Origin: Streptomyces carminius
GTDB lineage: Bacteria; Actinomycetota; Actinomycetes; Streptomycetales; Streptomycetaceae
Direction: 5' to 3'
NCBI RefSeq assembly: GCF_002794255.1
Contig: NZ_PGGW01000009.1
Coordinates: 1-57,842, forward strand
Length of the DNA stretch: 57,842 nt
Shown here: positions 34,618-47,885 of the stretch, one piece after another
Layout: each line of letters opens with the position of its first letter
Position numbering within the stretch: the first letter of the stretch is position 1
Program-made: the position numbers and the translations under genes
The notes under the pieces: generated by a model
Seen by the model: the letters and a program-made list of their open reading frames with translations, nothing else
What the model was told of the DNA's origin: nothing
Database searches by the model: none

Positions 34618-35961
34618 TCACCGGGAGGGGGCCGCGTGCCTCCCGCCACCGGTCGTTCCCGTCCCGCCGCGGCGGGCGACGGCCGTCCACAGTCCGAGGC
34701 CGAGGAGCAGCGCGCTGCCGGTCCCGATCCCGGCCCAGGCGAGGATCAGCATGTGTCCGTCACGCCGCGCGTCGGCCGCGGGCCTCCCCTGCTCCGGTCT
34801 CCCCCGCCCCAGCGGCGCCTGCCCGTCCTCGGCGGTGCCGAAGCCCGCGGCCCGGAGGTCGCCGTCGTACTCGGGTCCCTCGGCGGCCTCACCCTCGACG
34901 TTCACCCGCAGGGTGACGTCGGCGCCGTCGGGGAAGAACCGCTCCAGGTCCCGGTGGAGGGTCAGCTCCAGGTAGTACCAGCCCGGCACGCTCGCCTCGT
35001 CGGCACCGGTGCCGTAGCGGTTGCCGTAGTCCACCGGGGGAGTGCCCAGCGAGGCCGTGGTCAGCCCGCCGTCGTAGGGCTTGAAGTTCCCGCCGACGAC
35101 GGAGCCCCTCGCCGGGTTGTACAACTGCAGGCCGAGCGCGCCCGGGACGAACGCGTACGTCCCCCGTGCCGCGGGCAGTTCGGCCGCGGCGGACAGCCGC
35201 TGCCCCCACTCCAGCGGCACCCGGTAGAAACGGGTCTCGCCCGGTCGCAGCCGGTCCCGCCACGCCCCGGTGCGGATCGCGGCGGCGTCGTTGGGGCCGC
35301 TGCCGCCGTCGGCCTGCCGCACCTCACCGCCGGGCGGCGCGGACGGTTCGGGCGGCTCGGTGCCTCCGGCGTCCCCGGCGGGCGGCTGCGGAGCCGCGCC
35401 CGTCAGGCCGGGCTCGGACATGTGGCGGATCTCGACCGGCCACTCACCGCCGGCCTCCCCGCCCACGCGGCCGACCGAGAACAGGTACCGCCCGGCCTTC
35501 CGGCACCGGGCGTCCACCCTCCCGCCCGTGCGGCGGGTCGTGTGGTCGCCGATGGGGTAGGCCGTCCCGTTCCCGGCGAAGGTCACCCTGGCGGTGTCGC
35601 ACTCCTTGCCCTCGGCGGTGGTCAGCCGCAGCGCCAGGCCGTCGCCGCGGACGGCCACGGCGGTACCGGGTCCGGGGGCGGCCATCGCGGAGAGGTAGGC
35701 GGTCGAGGCGGCGTCCAGCTCGACCGCGTAGAGCCGCTCCTCGCCCGGGCCGATGCGGTCGGTGTAGATGCCCGGTGCGAGTTCCGGGGCCTCCGCGCCG
35801 CTCGTCGCGCCCCGGACGGGCTCGGCGTCCGGGGCCGTCCGGTAGCCGGGCGGCTCGTCCGGGCCCGCCGCCACCGCTCCCGGCAGTGCGGCGACCGCGC
35901 ACAGTGCCGCCACGGCGGCCAGCCCTCTCAGCGCCGTGCGCCCCGTGCGCCCCATCCCCAC
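34618..35961 (-). CDS. Secreted, C-terminally membrane-anchored protein of unknown function
   Basis: The protein of about 447 residues has a signal peptide (RGLAAVAALCAVAALPGAVAA) and a C-terminal transmembrane helix (LILAWAGIGTGSALLLGLGLWTAVA) with a short basic tail, so most of it is outside the cell. The exported part appears to hold two related beta-rich halves that begin alike: IYTDRIGPGEERLYAVELDAASTAYLSAMAA and AWRDRLRPGETRFYRVPLEWGQRLSAAAEL. A Pro/Gly/Glu-rich linker lies between them. I do not recognise a named family. The start is GTG 35961 with GAGGAG upstream; ATG 35955 is the alternative. It is convergent with the tail-anchored kinase. Confidence 0.85.
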   Translation of the reverse strand: MGMGRTGRTALRGLAAVAALCAVAALPGAVAAGPDEPPGYRTAPDAEPVRGATSGAEAPELAPGIYTDRIGPGEERLYAVELDAASTAYLSAMAAPGPGTAVAVRGDGLALRLTTAEGKECDTARVTFAGNGTAYPIGDHTTRRTGGRVDARCRKAGRYLFSVGRVGGEAGGEWPVEIRHMSEPGLTGAAPQPPAGDAGGTEPPEPSAPPGGEVRQADGGSGPNDAAAIRTGAWRDRLRPGETRFYRVPLEWGQRLSAAAELPAARGTYAFVPGALGLQLYNPARGSVVGGNFKPYDGGLTTASLGTPPVDYGNRYGTGADEASVPGWYYLELTLHRDLERFFPDGADVTLRVNVEGEAAEGPEYDGDLRAAGFGTAEDGQAPLGRGRPEQGRPAADARRDGHMLILAWAGIGTGSALLLGLGLWTAVARRGGTGTTGGGRHAAPSR

Positions 35962-36189
35962 GCGCCACTCCTCGTCGTCTCGGTCGTGCCGCTGCCCCGC
36001 CCCCGGGTGCCCGGCGGCCCGTCCCCCGCGCCGGCGGCGGCCGTACGCCGGACCATCCTGCACCGCCGCACCCCCGCCGCGGTACGGCGCCGTGCTGCAT
36101 CACGGGCACCGTGCGGCGCCACAGGCACCCTCGCACCGCCCGCCACTCCTGGCGCACGGATCCGGGCGCCCCCGACAGACAACGGACAG

Positions 36190-36239
36190 GCACCGGACAA
36201 GCACCGGGCAAGCACCGGGCAAGCACCGGGCAAGCACCG
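36190..36239 (+). repeat. 11-bp tandem repeat GCACCGGGCAA
   Basis: The first unit, GCACCGGACAA at 36190, has one change. Exact copies begin at 36201, 36212 and 36223, and a partial copy at 36234. The period is exactly 11 bp. It is in the spacer upstream of the secreted-protein gene. Confidence 0.95.
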
Positions 36240-36340
36240 TATGAACGCACCGGCCCGCACCTCAAGAGGGGCGCGGCGGGAGGGCGCGGCGGGTTCTCCG
36301 GACGCGGGCCCTCCGGGCCGGTGTCCACCGGTGGCAACGG

Positions 36341-36369
36341 CGAAGCCCCGGCCGACGGCCGGGGCTTCG
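36341..36369 (-). terminator. Terminator after the DLW-39 gene
   Basis: A 13-bp perfect stem (CGAAGCCCCGGCC at 36341-36353, complement at 36357-36369) closes a GAC loop. It begins 37 bp after the stop codon on the minus strand. Confidence 0.88.
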
Positions 36370-36370
36370 T

Positions 36371-36392
36371 ACCGAAAGTACACCGAAAGTAC
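36371..36392 (+). repeat. Two adjacent copies of ACCGAAAGTAC
   Basis: The unit occurs at 36371-36381 and 36382-36392 with no mismatch or gap. It lies between the DLW-39 stop codon and its terminator, so it is part of the transcribed 3' end. Confidence 0.95.
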
Positions 36393-36405
36393 TGGAGTTC
36401 CGCTC

Positions 36406-36540
36406 TCAGACGCCGGAACCCGCGGACACGGAGTCGGTCGCCTCCGTCCACAGATCCTGCTCGGCGCGGTCCGCCTGGATCTGGCGGTACACGAGGAGCC
36501 CGCCCACGGCGGCCAGTGCGATCAGGAGAAGCTTCTTCAC
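36406..36540 (-). CDS. DLW-39 family small protein
   Basis: The 44-residue protein (VKKLLLIALAAVGGLLVYRQIQADRAEQDLWTEATDS and a short end) has one N-terminal hydrophobic helix and the conserved DLW motif for which the family is named. The function is unknown. GTG 36540 is preceded by GGACGAGG. It is conserved near gyrA in streptomycetes. It stands alone between tRNA-Ile upstream and its own terminator downstream. Confidence 0.9.
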   Translation of the reverse strand: MKKLLLIALAAVGGLLVYRQIQADRAEQDLWTEATDSVSAGSGV

Positions 36541-36654
36541 CGCGCTACCTCGTCCTTCATAGACGTTGGGACCTACTGGCGCCGATGATACCCGGGCGGC
36601 ACCGGCCGTCCGGTGATCGACCCGGGGCGGCCGCTCCACCGCCCCGGTGACGCC

Positions 36655-36689
36655 GGAAGCCCGGAATCCCTGGGGGATTCCGGGCTTCC
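36655..36689. terminator. Hairpin terminator downstream of tRNA-Ile
   Basis: A 16-bp perfect stem (36655-36670 with 36674-36689) closes a 3-nt loop about 27 bp past the tRNA 3' end on the minus strand. The T-rich side (TTTCT) follows it on the plus strand. Confidence 0.88.
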
Positions 36690-36715
36690 TTTCTGCGGTT
36701 CCGTGCTCCGCGCTG

Positions 36716-36789
36716 TGGGGCTAACAGGACTTGAACCTGTGGCCTCTTCCTTATCAGGGAAGCGCTCTAACCGTCTGAGCTATAGCCCC
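36716..36789 (-). tRNA. tRNA-Ile, anticodon GAT
   Basis: On the minus strand the gene begins GGGGCTATAGCTCAGACGG. The acceptor stem pairs GGGGCTA with TAGCCCC. The anticodon loop CTGATAA gives GAT. The T arm is ACAGGTTCAAGTCCTGT. The discriminator is A and the CCA is not encoded. It lies between the DUF3566 gene and the DLW-39 gene, on their strand, as is usual downstream of gyrA in actinomycetes. Confidence 0.97.
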
Positions 36790-36898
36790 GTGCCGCACGG
36801 AAAGATTAGCGCACTTCAGTCGCCGTCCCAAATCCGTATCCCGGCATGCCGCCCGGTGCCGGGAAGGCCGCCGGGAGCGTTCCGGGGACACCTGACCG

Positions 36899-37618
36899 TC
36901 ACTCGTCCTCCGCGAGCGTCACCTCGACACCGCCGACGATTCCGGCCGAGAGGTTGTAGATGAACGCCCCCAGCGTGGCCAGGGCCGTCATCAGCACCAC
37001 GTCGATCACCGCGACTATCGAGGTGAACGCCAGCACCCGCGACAGGGACAGGAAGCCCTCCAGGTCGAAGCCGCCGCCGTCGTCCGTGGAGGTCGCCTCG
37101 CTGACCGTCCCGCCGACCGCGGCGAACACGCCCATGGCGTCCATCACCATCCACAGCACCGCCACCGCGGCGATCGTGCAGACGCCCAGCGCGATCGACA
37201 GCAGGAAGCTGACCTTCATCACCGACCACGGGTCGGTCTTGGCCACCCGCAGCCGCGCCTTGCGGGTCCTGGGCACCGTACGGGCGCCCGTACGCGACCT
37301 GCGTATGACGTCCATGTCCTGCTGCTGGTGGCCGGGCTGCGGGACCGCCTGCTGGTCCGCTCCCGGCTGGTGCGGCCGGCCGGAGTGCGGCGGCGGGGTG
37401 CCGCCCGGCGGGGACGGGTAGGCCTGCGGCGGCTGGTGCGGCTGCGGCGCACCGGCCTGGGGCTGGGCCGGCGGTTGCGGCTGCGGCTGCGGGTGGGCAC
37501 TGGTCACGGTTGTTCCCCCACTGTGGGACTCGCCCTTGCGGCGAGTGTCGTCAGCGGCAGGCCCACGGGCGCCGCCATCGTCTTTGTCGCCTCTGGCGGC
37601 GCCCGCGGTTCCACTCAC
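36899..37618 (-). CDS. DUF3566 membrane protein
   Basis: The 239-residue protein has a Pro/Gln-rich cytoplasmic N-terminus (about 40-100), a basic segment, and a DUF3566 domain with two long hydrophobic helices (VMKVSFLLSIALGVCTIAAVAVLWMVM and RVLAFTSIVAVIDVVLMTALATLGAFIYNLSAGIVGGVEVTLAED). It is the usual gene after gyrA in actinobacteria; the role is unknown. GTG 37618 lies 7 bp after the gyrA stop, so it belongs to the gyrB-gyrA transcript. Confidence 0.94.
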   Translation of the reverse strand: MSGTAGAARGDKDDGGARGPAADDTRRKGESHSGGTTVTSAHPQPQPQPPAQPQAGAPQPHQPPQAYPSPPGGTPPPHSGRPHQPGADQQAVPQPGHQQQDMDVIRRSRTGARTVPRTRKARLRVAKTDPWSVMKVSFLLSIALGVCTIAAVAVLWMVMDAMGVFAAVGGTVSEATSTDDGGGFDLEGFLSLSRVLAFTSIVAVIDVVLMTALATLGAFIYNLSAGIVGGVEVTLAEDE

Positions 37619-37625
37619 GATCTGT

Positions 37626-40280
<2,655 letters not shown>

Positions 40281-40339
40281 GGGTGTGGTCAGTCCTTGTG
40301 GTCGTCGTCGTGCGGCGTGCGGCGTACGGCCGACTCCGG

Positions 40340-42835
<2,496 letters not shown>

Positions 42836-43465
42836 TCACCCGTAGGTGTCCCCCGGGCCCCGGCTCCCCGGGGCGCGCAGCCGGCCGTGCCGGGTGTCCG
42901 GCGCCTCCGGCCCGCGGACCCTGATCACCTTCACCGTCCCCTGCCCCAGGTCCGCGTTCAGCCGCGCCACCAGCTGCGGCGCCAGCAGCCGTACCTGCGT
43001 CGCCCACGCGGTGGAGTCGCACCGCACCGACAGCACCCGCTCCTGCTCGTCGTACGACCCCGGTACGCAGTGCCGCGCCAGGTCCGGACCCACCAACTCC
43101 GGCCAGCGGCCCATCACGCCGCCCACCGCCATCGGCATCTCCCAGCCGCGCTCGGTCTTCAGCCGCTCGATCGCCGCACCCAGCGGCAGCGGATCACGGC
43201 CGTCCCGCCGCGCGCCCGACAGCGTCCCCGTGGTCCGGGAACGGCGCTTCTGCCGCGTCAGCGCACCGCGGGCCCGCGCCTGCTCCCGGGCCGCCCGCAG
43301 CGCCACCCGCGCCAGGTCCACCCCCGTCGGTTCCGCCGAAGGAGCCGGGATCCGCACCTCGGCGCCCTCCCCCGCGCCCTCTCCCGGGGCCGGCCCGGGG
43401 ACGCCGCCGAGGTCCCGTTCCCTGTCCGGCCCGGCGCCCGGCTTCGCGTTCCGCCCCCCGCTCAC
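42836..43465 (-). CDS. dciA: DciA-type (DUF721) helicase-loading protein
   Basis: The 209-residue protein carries a DUF721 domain in its C-terminal half ([94 protein letters not shown]). DUF721 is the KH-like DciA domain that loads the replicative helicase in bacteria lacking DnaC/DnaI. The N-terminal half is disordered and Arg/Ala-rich. GTG 43465 overlaps the recF stop by 4 bp. It completes the dnaA-dnaN-gnd-recF-dciA-gyrB order. Confidence 0.93.
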   Translation of the reverse strand: MSGGRNAKPGAGPDRERDLGGVPGPAPGEGAGEGAEVRIPAPSAEPTGVDLARVALRAAREQARARGALTRQKRRSRTTGTLSGARRDGRDPLPLGAAIERLKTERGWEMPMAVGGVMGRWPELVGPDLARHCVPGSYDEQERVLSVRCDSTAWATQVRLLAPQLVARLNADLGQGTVKVIRVRGPEAPDTRHGRLRAPGSRGPGDTYG

Positions 43466-44613
43466 AGCCGGGTCACCTCCCCGCCGCCGACCGTGTACCG
43501 CGTCCCCGCCAGCGCCTTCGGCACGTCCTCCTCGACCGCCGCCGTCACCAGCACCTGCTCACCGGGTGCCACCAGCTCGGCCAGCCGCTCCCGCCGCCGC
43601 ACGTCCAGCTCGGCGAAGACGTCGTCGAGCACCAGCACCGGCTCGTTGCCCTCGCTCCGCAGCAGGTCGTACGAGGCCAGCCGCAGCGCCAGGGCGTACG
43701 ACCAGGACTCGCCGTGGCTCGCGTACCCCTTCGCGGGCAACTCCCCCAGCCGCAGCACCAGATCGTCCCGGTGCGGACCCACCAGCGTCACGCCCCGCTC
43801 GATCTCCTGGCGGCGCGCGGCGGCCAGCTCCGCCAGCAGCCGCTGGTGCAGTTCCTCCCGGCTGCCGGCCGCCACCGGCGAGCGGTACTCCAGCACCACC
43901 GGGCCCCCGCCGGGCGCCAGCCGCTCGTACGCCTTGTCCGTCAGCGGGCCCAGCGCGGCCACCAGCGCCATCCGCTGGGCCAGGAGCTCCGCGCCGGCCC
44001 GGGCCAGATGCTGGTCCCACACGTCCAGGGTGGACAGCGCCCCGCCCCCGCCGGAGCCTGAGCCACCGGAACCGCCACCGGAACCGGAGCCGTGGCGGCG
44101 GGCCATCGCCGCCGTCTTCAGCAGGGTGTTGCGCTGCTTGAGCACCCGCTCGTAGTCCGCCCGCACCCCTGCCATCCGCGGCGCGCGCGCGGTGACCAGC
44201 TCGTCCAGGAAGCGCCGCCGCTCCCCCGGATCGCCCTTCACCAGCGCCAGGTCCTCCGGCGCGAACAGCACCGTGCGCACGATGCCCAGCACGTCCCTCG
44301 GCCTGACCTGCGAGGAGCGGTTGATCCGGGCGCGGTTGGCCCGGCCCGGATTCAGCTCGAGCTCCACCAGCTGCTGCCGGTCCCCCTGCCGCACCGCCGC
44401 GCGTATCACCGCCCGGTCGGCGCCCGAGCGCACCAGCGGGGCGTCGGAGGCCACCCGGTGGCTGCCCAGCGTCGCCAGATAGCCGACGGCCTCCACCAGG
44501 TTCGTCTTGCCCTGGCCGTTCGGTCCGACGAAGGCGGTGACGCCCGGATCGAGCGGGACCTCGACCCGGGTATACGACCGGAAGTCGGCGAGCGACAGAT
44601 GCGTGACGTGCAT
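43462..44613 (-). CDS. recF: DNA repair and replication protein RecF
   Basis: RecF is an SMC-like ATPase that loads RecA at gaps. The 383 residues show Walker A ([13 protein letters not shown]), the Gln-loop, the ABC-like signature region ([20 protein letters not shown]) and Walker B ([12 protein letters not shown]). The N-terminal [14 protein letters not shown] is typical. Residues 175-191 are a pure Gly/Ser tract ([17 protein letters not shown]) inserted before [18 protein letters not shown], which I read as a local expansion. ATG 44613 starts 23 bp after gnd. Confidence 0.97.
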   Translation of the reverse strand: MHVTHLSLADFRSYTRVEVPLDPGVTAFVGPNGQGKTNLVEAVGYLATLGSHRVASDAPLVRSGADRAVIRAAVRQGDRQQLVELELNPGRANRARINRSSQVRPRDVLGIVRTVLFAPEDLALVKGDPGERRRFLDELVTARAPRMAGVRADYERVLKQRNTLLKTAAMARRHGSGSGGGSGGSGSGGGGALSTLDVWDQHLARAGAELLAQRMALVAALGPLTDKAYERLAPGGGPVVLEYRSPVAAGSREELHQRLLAELAAARRQEIERGVTLVGPHRDDLVLRLGELPAKGYASHGESWSYALALRLASYDLLRSEGNEPVLVLDDVFAELDVRRRERLAELVAPGEQVLVTAAVEEDVPKALAGTRYTVGGGEVTRL

Positions 44614-44636
44614 CGGACCCGATCCGCCGCGACCGG

Positions 44637-45572
44637 TCAGCCGCCGGCCGGCGGGGTGACGTCCGCGCCCGGCGCGTCGGCGCCCTTCTCGCCGCCGGCC
44701 GCGGCGGTCACCGCGTGGCCGCCGAACTGGTTGCGCAGCGCGGCGATCATCTTCATCTGCGGGGAGTCGTCCTGCCGGGAGGAGAACCGGGCGAACAGCG
44801 ACGCGGTGATCGCGGGCAGCGGCACCGCGTGGTCGATCGCCGCCTCCACCGTCCAGCGGCCCTCGCCGGAGTCGGCCGCGTAGCCGCGCAGCGCCCCCAG
44901 GTGCTCGTCGTCGTCCAGCGCGCGGACGGCCAGGTCCAGCAGCCAGGAGCGGATGACCGTGCCCTCGCGCCAGGAGCGGAAGATCTCGCGGACGTCGGTG
45001 ACCGCCTCGGCAGCCTCCAGCAGCTCCCAGCCCTCGGCGAAGGCCTGCATCATCGCGTACTCGATGCCGTTGTGGACCATCTTCGCGAAGTGGCCCGCGC
45101 CCACCTTCCCGGCGTGCACGGAGCCGAACTCGCCCTCCGGCTTGAGCGCGTCGAAGACCGGCTGCACCTTCGCGACGTGCTCGGCCTCGCCGCCGTACAT
45201 CAGCGCGTAGCCGTTCTCCAGACCCCACACGCCGCCGGAGACGCCGCAGTCCACGAAGCCGATGCCCCGGGCGGCCAGCTGCTCGGCGTGCTTCTCGTCG
45301 TCGGTCCAGCGGGAGTTGCCGCCGTCCACGACCACGTCGCCGGGGGAGAGCAGCTCGGCCAGCGCGTCGACGGTCGCCTGCGTCGGGCCGCCGGCCGGGA
45401 CCATGACCCACACCACCCGCGGGGCCTTCAGCGAGTCCACGAGCTCCTCAAGGCTGTGGACGTCGGCGAGGTCCGGGTTGCGGTCGTATCCGACGACGGT
45501 GTGGCCGGCGCGGCGGATGCGCTCGCGCATGTTGCCGCCCATCTTGCCGAGACCGACGAGACCGAGCTCCAT
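44637..45572 (-). CDS. gnd: 6-phosphogluconate dehydrogenase, decarboxylating, short type
   Basis: The enzyme oxidises and decarboxylates 6-phosphogluconate to ribulose 5-phosphate in the pentose phosphate pathway. At 311 residues it is the short YqeC/GndA-like form rather than the 470-residue form. The N-terminal Rossmann fingerprint is [13 protein letters not shown] with YDRN; the substrate and catalytic blocks are [35 protein letters not shown] and [22 protein letters not shown] (catalytic Lys). Its presence between dnaN and recF is characteristic of Streptomyces. A Gly/Ala-rich tail follows residue 290. Confidence 0.95.
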   Translation of the reverse strand: MELGLVGLGKMGGNMRERIRRAGHTVVGYDRNPDLADVHSLEELVDSLKAPRVVWVMVPAGGPTQATVDALAELLSPGDVVVDGGNSRWTDDEKHAEQLAARGIGFVDCGVSGGVWGLENGYALMYGGEAEHVAKVQPVFDALKPEGEFGSVHAGKVGAGHFAKMVHNGIEYAMMQAFAEGWELLEAAEAVTDVREIFRSWREGTVIRSWLLDLAVRALDDDEHLGALRGYAADSGEGRWTVEAAIDHAVPLPAITASLFARFSSRQDDSPQMKMIAALRNQFGGHAVTAAAGGEKGADAPGADVTPPAGG

Positions 45573-45730
45573 CAGAGGCCTTTCCTTCGGTTTTCCAGCG
45601 TTCGTACCCGGTGACGAGCCTACGCCGGGGAGGTGACGCACAGCTGTGGGCACACCCCGCTCGAATGCGCGGCGGACCCGGCCGCCCCGGCGGGCCACAC
45701 CGGACCGAGGGGCCCGGCAGGGCCCGCGTC

Positions 45731-45848
45731 CCGGCTCAGCCCGACAGCCGCACCGGCATGCTGCGGTCCGTGCGAGGGACGACCCTCGCGCTCCCGCCCG
45801 CGCCGGACCGCCCGTGCCCCGGCTCAGCCCGACAGCCGCACCGGCATG
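45731..45848. repeat. 30-bp direct repeat: duplicated dnaN 3' end in the dnaN-gnd spacer
   Basis: Positions 45731-45760 and 45819-45848 are identical over 30 bp, beginning CCGGCTCAGCCCGACAGCCG, with starts 88 bp apart. The second copy contains the dnaN stop codon and the last seven codons (MPVRLSG); the first is a non-coding copy 58 bp beyond the second. Similarity extends weakly for nine more bases (GCCCGCGTC against GCCCGTGCC). Confidence 0.95.
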
Positions 45849-46954
45849 ATCAGGTACTTGTACGACTCGTCCGCCTCCGCGTCCACCGCGGGCCTGCCGC
45901 TCAGCAGCGCCGGCTTGGTGGAGGTGGTGAAGGACAGCTGGGCCACCGGGGAGTCGATGGCGCTCAGGCCCTCCAGCAGGAAGCCGGGGTTGAAGGCGAT
46001 CGAGATGTCGTCGCCCTCCAGCTGCGCGTCCACCCGCTCCACAGCCTGTGCGTCGTCGCTGGAGCCCGCCTCCAGGATCAGCACGCCCTGCTCGAAGGTG
46101 AGCCGTACCGGGGTGTTCCGCTCGGCCACCAGCGACACGCGCTTGACCGCCTCCACGAAGGGCGCCGTCTCGATCACCGCCACCGAGTTGAACTCCGTCG
46201 GGAAGAGCGTCCGGTACTTCGGCAGATCGCCCTCCAGCAGACGCGTCGTGGTCCGCCGGCCGTTGCCCTCGAAGCCGATCAGGCCCTCGCCCGCGCCCGA
46301 GCCCGACAGCGCCAGCGTCACGTCGTCCCCGCCGTTGAGCGACTTGGCGGTGTCCAGCAGCGTCTTGGCGGGCACCAGGGCCACCGCGGAGGCGTCCGGT
46401 GTCTCCGGCTTCCACAGGAACTCCCGGACCGCGAAGCGGTAGCGGTCGGTGGACGCCAGGGTGACCGTGTCGCCCTCGATCTCGATGCGCACACCGGTGA
46501 GCACCGGCAGTGTGTCGTCGCGGCCGGCGGCGATGGCGACCTGGGCGGCGGCGGCGGCGAAGACCTCGCCCGGGACCGTGCCGGTCGCGCTCGGCATCTG
46601 GGGCAGCGCCGGGTACTCCTCCACAGGCAGTGTGTGGAGTGTGAACCGCGAGGAGCCGCAGACGACGGTCACCCGTACACCGTCTGTGGAGATCTCCACG
46701 GGACGGTTGGGGAGCGCGCGGGAGATGTCCGCCAGGAGGCGGCCGGAGACGAGGACCGTCCCGCTCTCCTCCACATCGGCCTCCACCGAGACCCGTGCCG
46801 AGACCTCGTAGTCGAAGCCGGACAGGCTCAGTGAGCCCTCCTCGGCCTTCAGCAGCAGCCCCGCGAGGACCGGCACCGGGGGCCGGGCCGGGAGGCTGCG
46901 GGCCGCCCAGGCCACCGCCTCCGCGAGGACATCGCGCTCCACCCGGATCTTCAC
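45824..46954 (-). CDS. dnaN: DNA polymerase III beta subunit (sliding clamp)
   Basis: The 376-residue processivity clamp encircles DNA as a dimer. It shows the three-domain clamp sequence from MKIRVERDVLAEAVAWAARSLPARPPVPVLAGLLLKA, through PSATGTVPGEVFAAAAAQVAIAAGRDDTLPVLTGVRIE, to the C-terminal YKYLIMPVRLSG, where the terminal MPVRL contributes to the partner-binding cleft. GTG 46954 is the start, with CAGGAGG about 10 bp upstream. It lies directly across oriC from the dnaA 3' end. Confidence 0.98.
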   Translation of the reverse strand: MKIRVERDVLAEAVAWAARSLPARPPVPVLAGLLLKAEEGSLSLSGFDYEVSARVSVEADVEESGTVLVSGRLLADISRALPNRPVEISTDGVRVTVVCGSSRFTLHTLPVEEYPALPQMPSATGTVPGEVFAAAAAQVAIAAGRDDTLPVLTGVRIEIEGDTVTLASTDRYRFAVREFLWKPETPDASAVALVPAKTLLDTAKSLNGGDDVTLALSGSGAGEGLIGFEGNGRRTTTRLLEGDLPKYRTLFPTEFNSVAVIETAPFVEAVKRVSLVAERNTPVRLTFEQGVLILEAGSSDDAQAVERVDAQLEGDDISIAFNPGFLLEGLSAIDSPVAQLSFTTSTKPALLSGRPAVDAEADESYKYLIMPVRLSG

Positions 46955-47764
46955 TTCAGCCGCCTCCTGCTGTTGCTGGCTGCTCGCCCTGCTGATCTTC
47001 GTTGTCGGCTTGTCGCCGGAGACCAGTCTGACGCACCCGGCTGACAGCCGGGGCGGGTCGGGGTCAAGTCGGGCGGAGCGGCGTGCGCGGCGTCCGGGCC
47101 GAGTTGTGCACAGGGCCCGTTTCCGAGCGAAGTTCCCGCTTTATATCCGTGGTCGTAGTAGTAGGGCCTGTGGAAACCGTGGATAACCCGGTTCACGCAG
47201 GTCACGGCGGATATTTTGTCCACCGGCCCTGTGGGCGGAGCGGTGGACGGAGAGGGGGTGGCTGTGGACACCGGAAAGTTCTGCACACCCGATGCACAGG
47301 GATCCCGGAGTTCTCCCCAGGGTCGCCCACAGTTTTACCCGACTTCTCAACAGGCCAACCGGGCCTGCCGGTGTGACGCCTTTCACACGGATCGGTGACA
47401 TGGCGCGTCACGTTGCCGAACAGTGGACAACGCTGTGGAGAAGCTGTGCACAACACGGCTCCGCCTGTGGGCGGGCGGTGGACAACTCGACTCGTCCGCC
47501 GCGGCCCCATCGGTCGTCCACACCCTGTGGACAACTGTTGACAACAGATCCCCAGGGTCCTGACCTGCTCCATCCGATCACAGCCGGGCGTTCCTGTGGA
47601 CACACTCGGGAAAACTCGGCGGTCCCCAGCGTGTGGACGGCGGGGAGGCGGCACAGCTGTGGACCGGGCACCGTTCCGGCCCGTGGAATCGAACAGCGAG
47701 AAGCCCCCCGGAGGTCCCGGGGGCTCGGCGTGAGTGCGTGTGGACGCGTGTGCGCGGCCGCGCG

Positions 47765-47820
47765 GTGAGGCGGGCGGCGTGAGGCGGGCGGCGTGATGCG
47801 GGCGGCGTGATGCGGGCGGG
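47765..47820 (+). repeat. 14-bp tandem array beside oriC
   Basis: Four units of 14 bp follow one another without gaps: two exact GTGAGGCGGGCGGC (47765, 47779), one GTGATGCGGGCGGC (47793) and one GTGATGCGGGCGGG (47807). The array separates the last DnaA boxes from the dnaA terminator. Confidence 0.95.
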
Positions 47821-47827
47821 GTGAGGA

Positions 47828-47876
47828 GACGGCTCCGGGAGGGCGGACGGGCTCCGTCCGCCCTCCCGGAGCCGTC
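47828..47876 (-). terminator. dnaA terminator
   Basis: A 23-bp perfect stem (47828-47850 with 47854-47876) closes a GCT loop and begins 10 bp after the dnaA stop codon. It should stop transcription before it enters oriC. Confidence 0.93.
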
Positions 47877-47885
47877 CGTCGCCCG

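Larger units (their letters stand above)
35962..36405. other. 444-bp spacer with 11-bp repeats and a terminator
   Basis: No gene is recognisable. The stretch must carry the promoter of the secreted-protein gene and the 3' end region of the DLW-39 gene. It contains the GCACCGGGCAA array at 36190-36239, a terminator hairpin at 36341-36369 and the ACCGAAAGTAC pair at 36371-36392. The rest is GC-rich without visible structure. Confidence 0.75.
46955..47885. other. oriC: oriC, chromosomal replication origin
   Basis: The 931-bp dnaN-dnaA spacer is full of DnaA boxes on both strands. A perfect TGTGGACAA (TTGTCCACA) is at 47526-47534. One-mismatch or close forms are TTGTGCACA 47104-47112, TTGTCCACC 47216-47224, TGTGGACAC 47263-47271, AGTGGACAA 47422-47430, TGTGGAGAA 47434-47442, TGTGCACAA 47445-47453, GGTGGACAA 47477-47485, TCGTCCACA 47514-47522 and TGTGGACAC 47595-47603. 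Weaker boxes lie at 47169, 47178, 47632, 47658 and 47739. The least GC-rich parts (TTTATATCC near 47140 and ATATTTTGTC near 47211) could be unwinding sites. The count and position match the Streptomyces oriC. Confidence 0.97.

Noticed and set aside
28052..36392. Short tandem arrays as possible CRISPR
   Set aside because: Units are 8-15 bp and contiguous without unique spacers, and no cas genes are present.
46600..46800. TCCACA and TGTGGA words inside dnaN as further DnaA boxes
   Set aside because: They match only six or seven of nine bases and lie in codons; not clearly above expectation.
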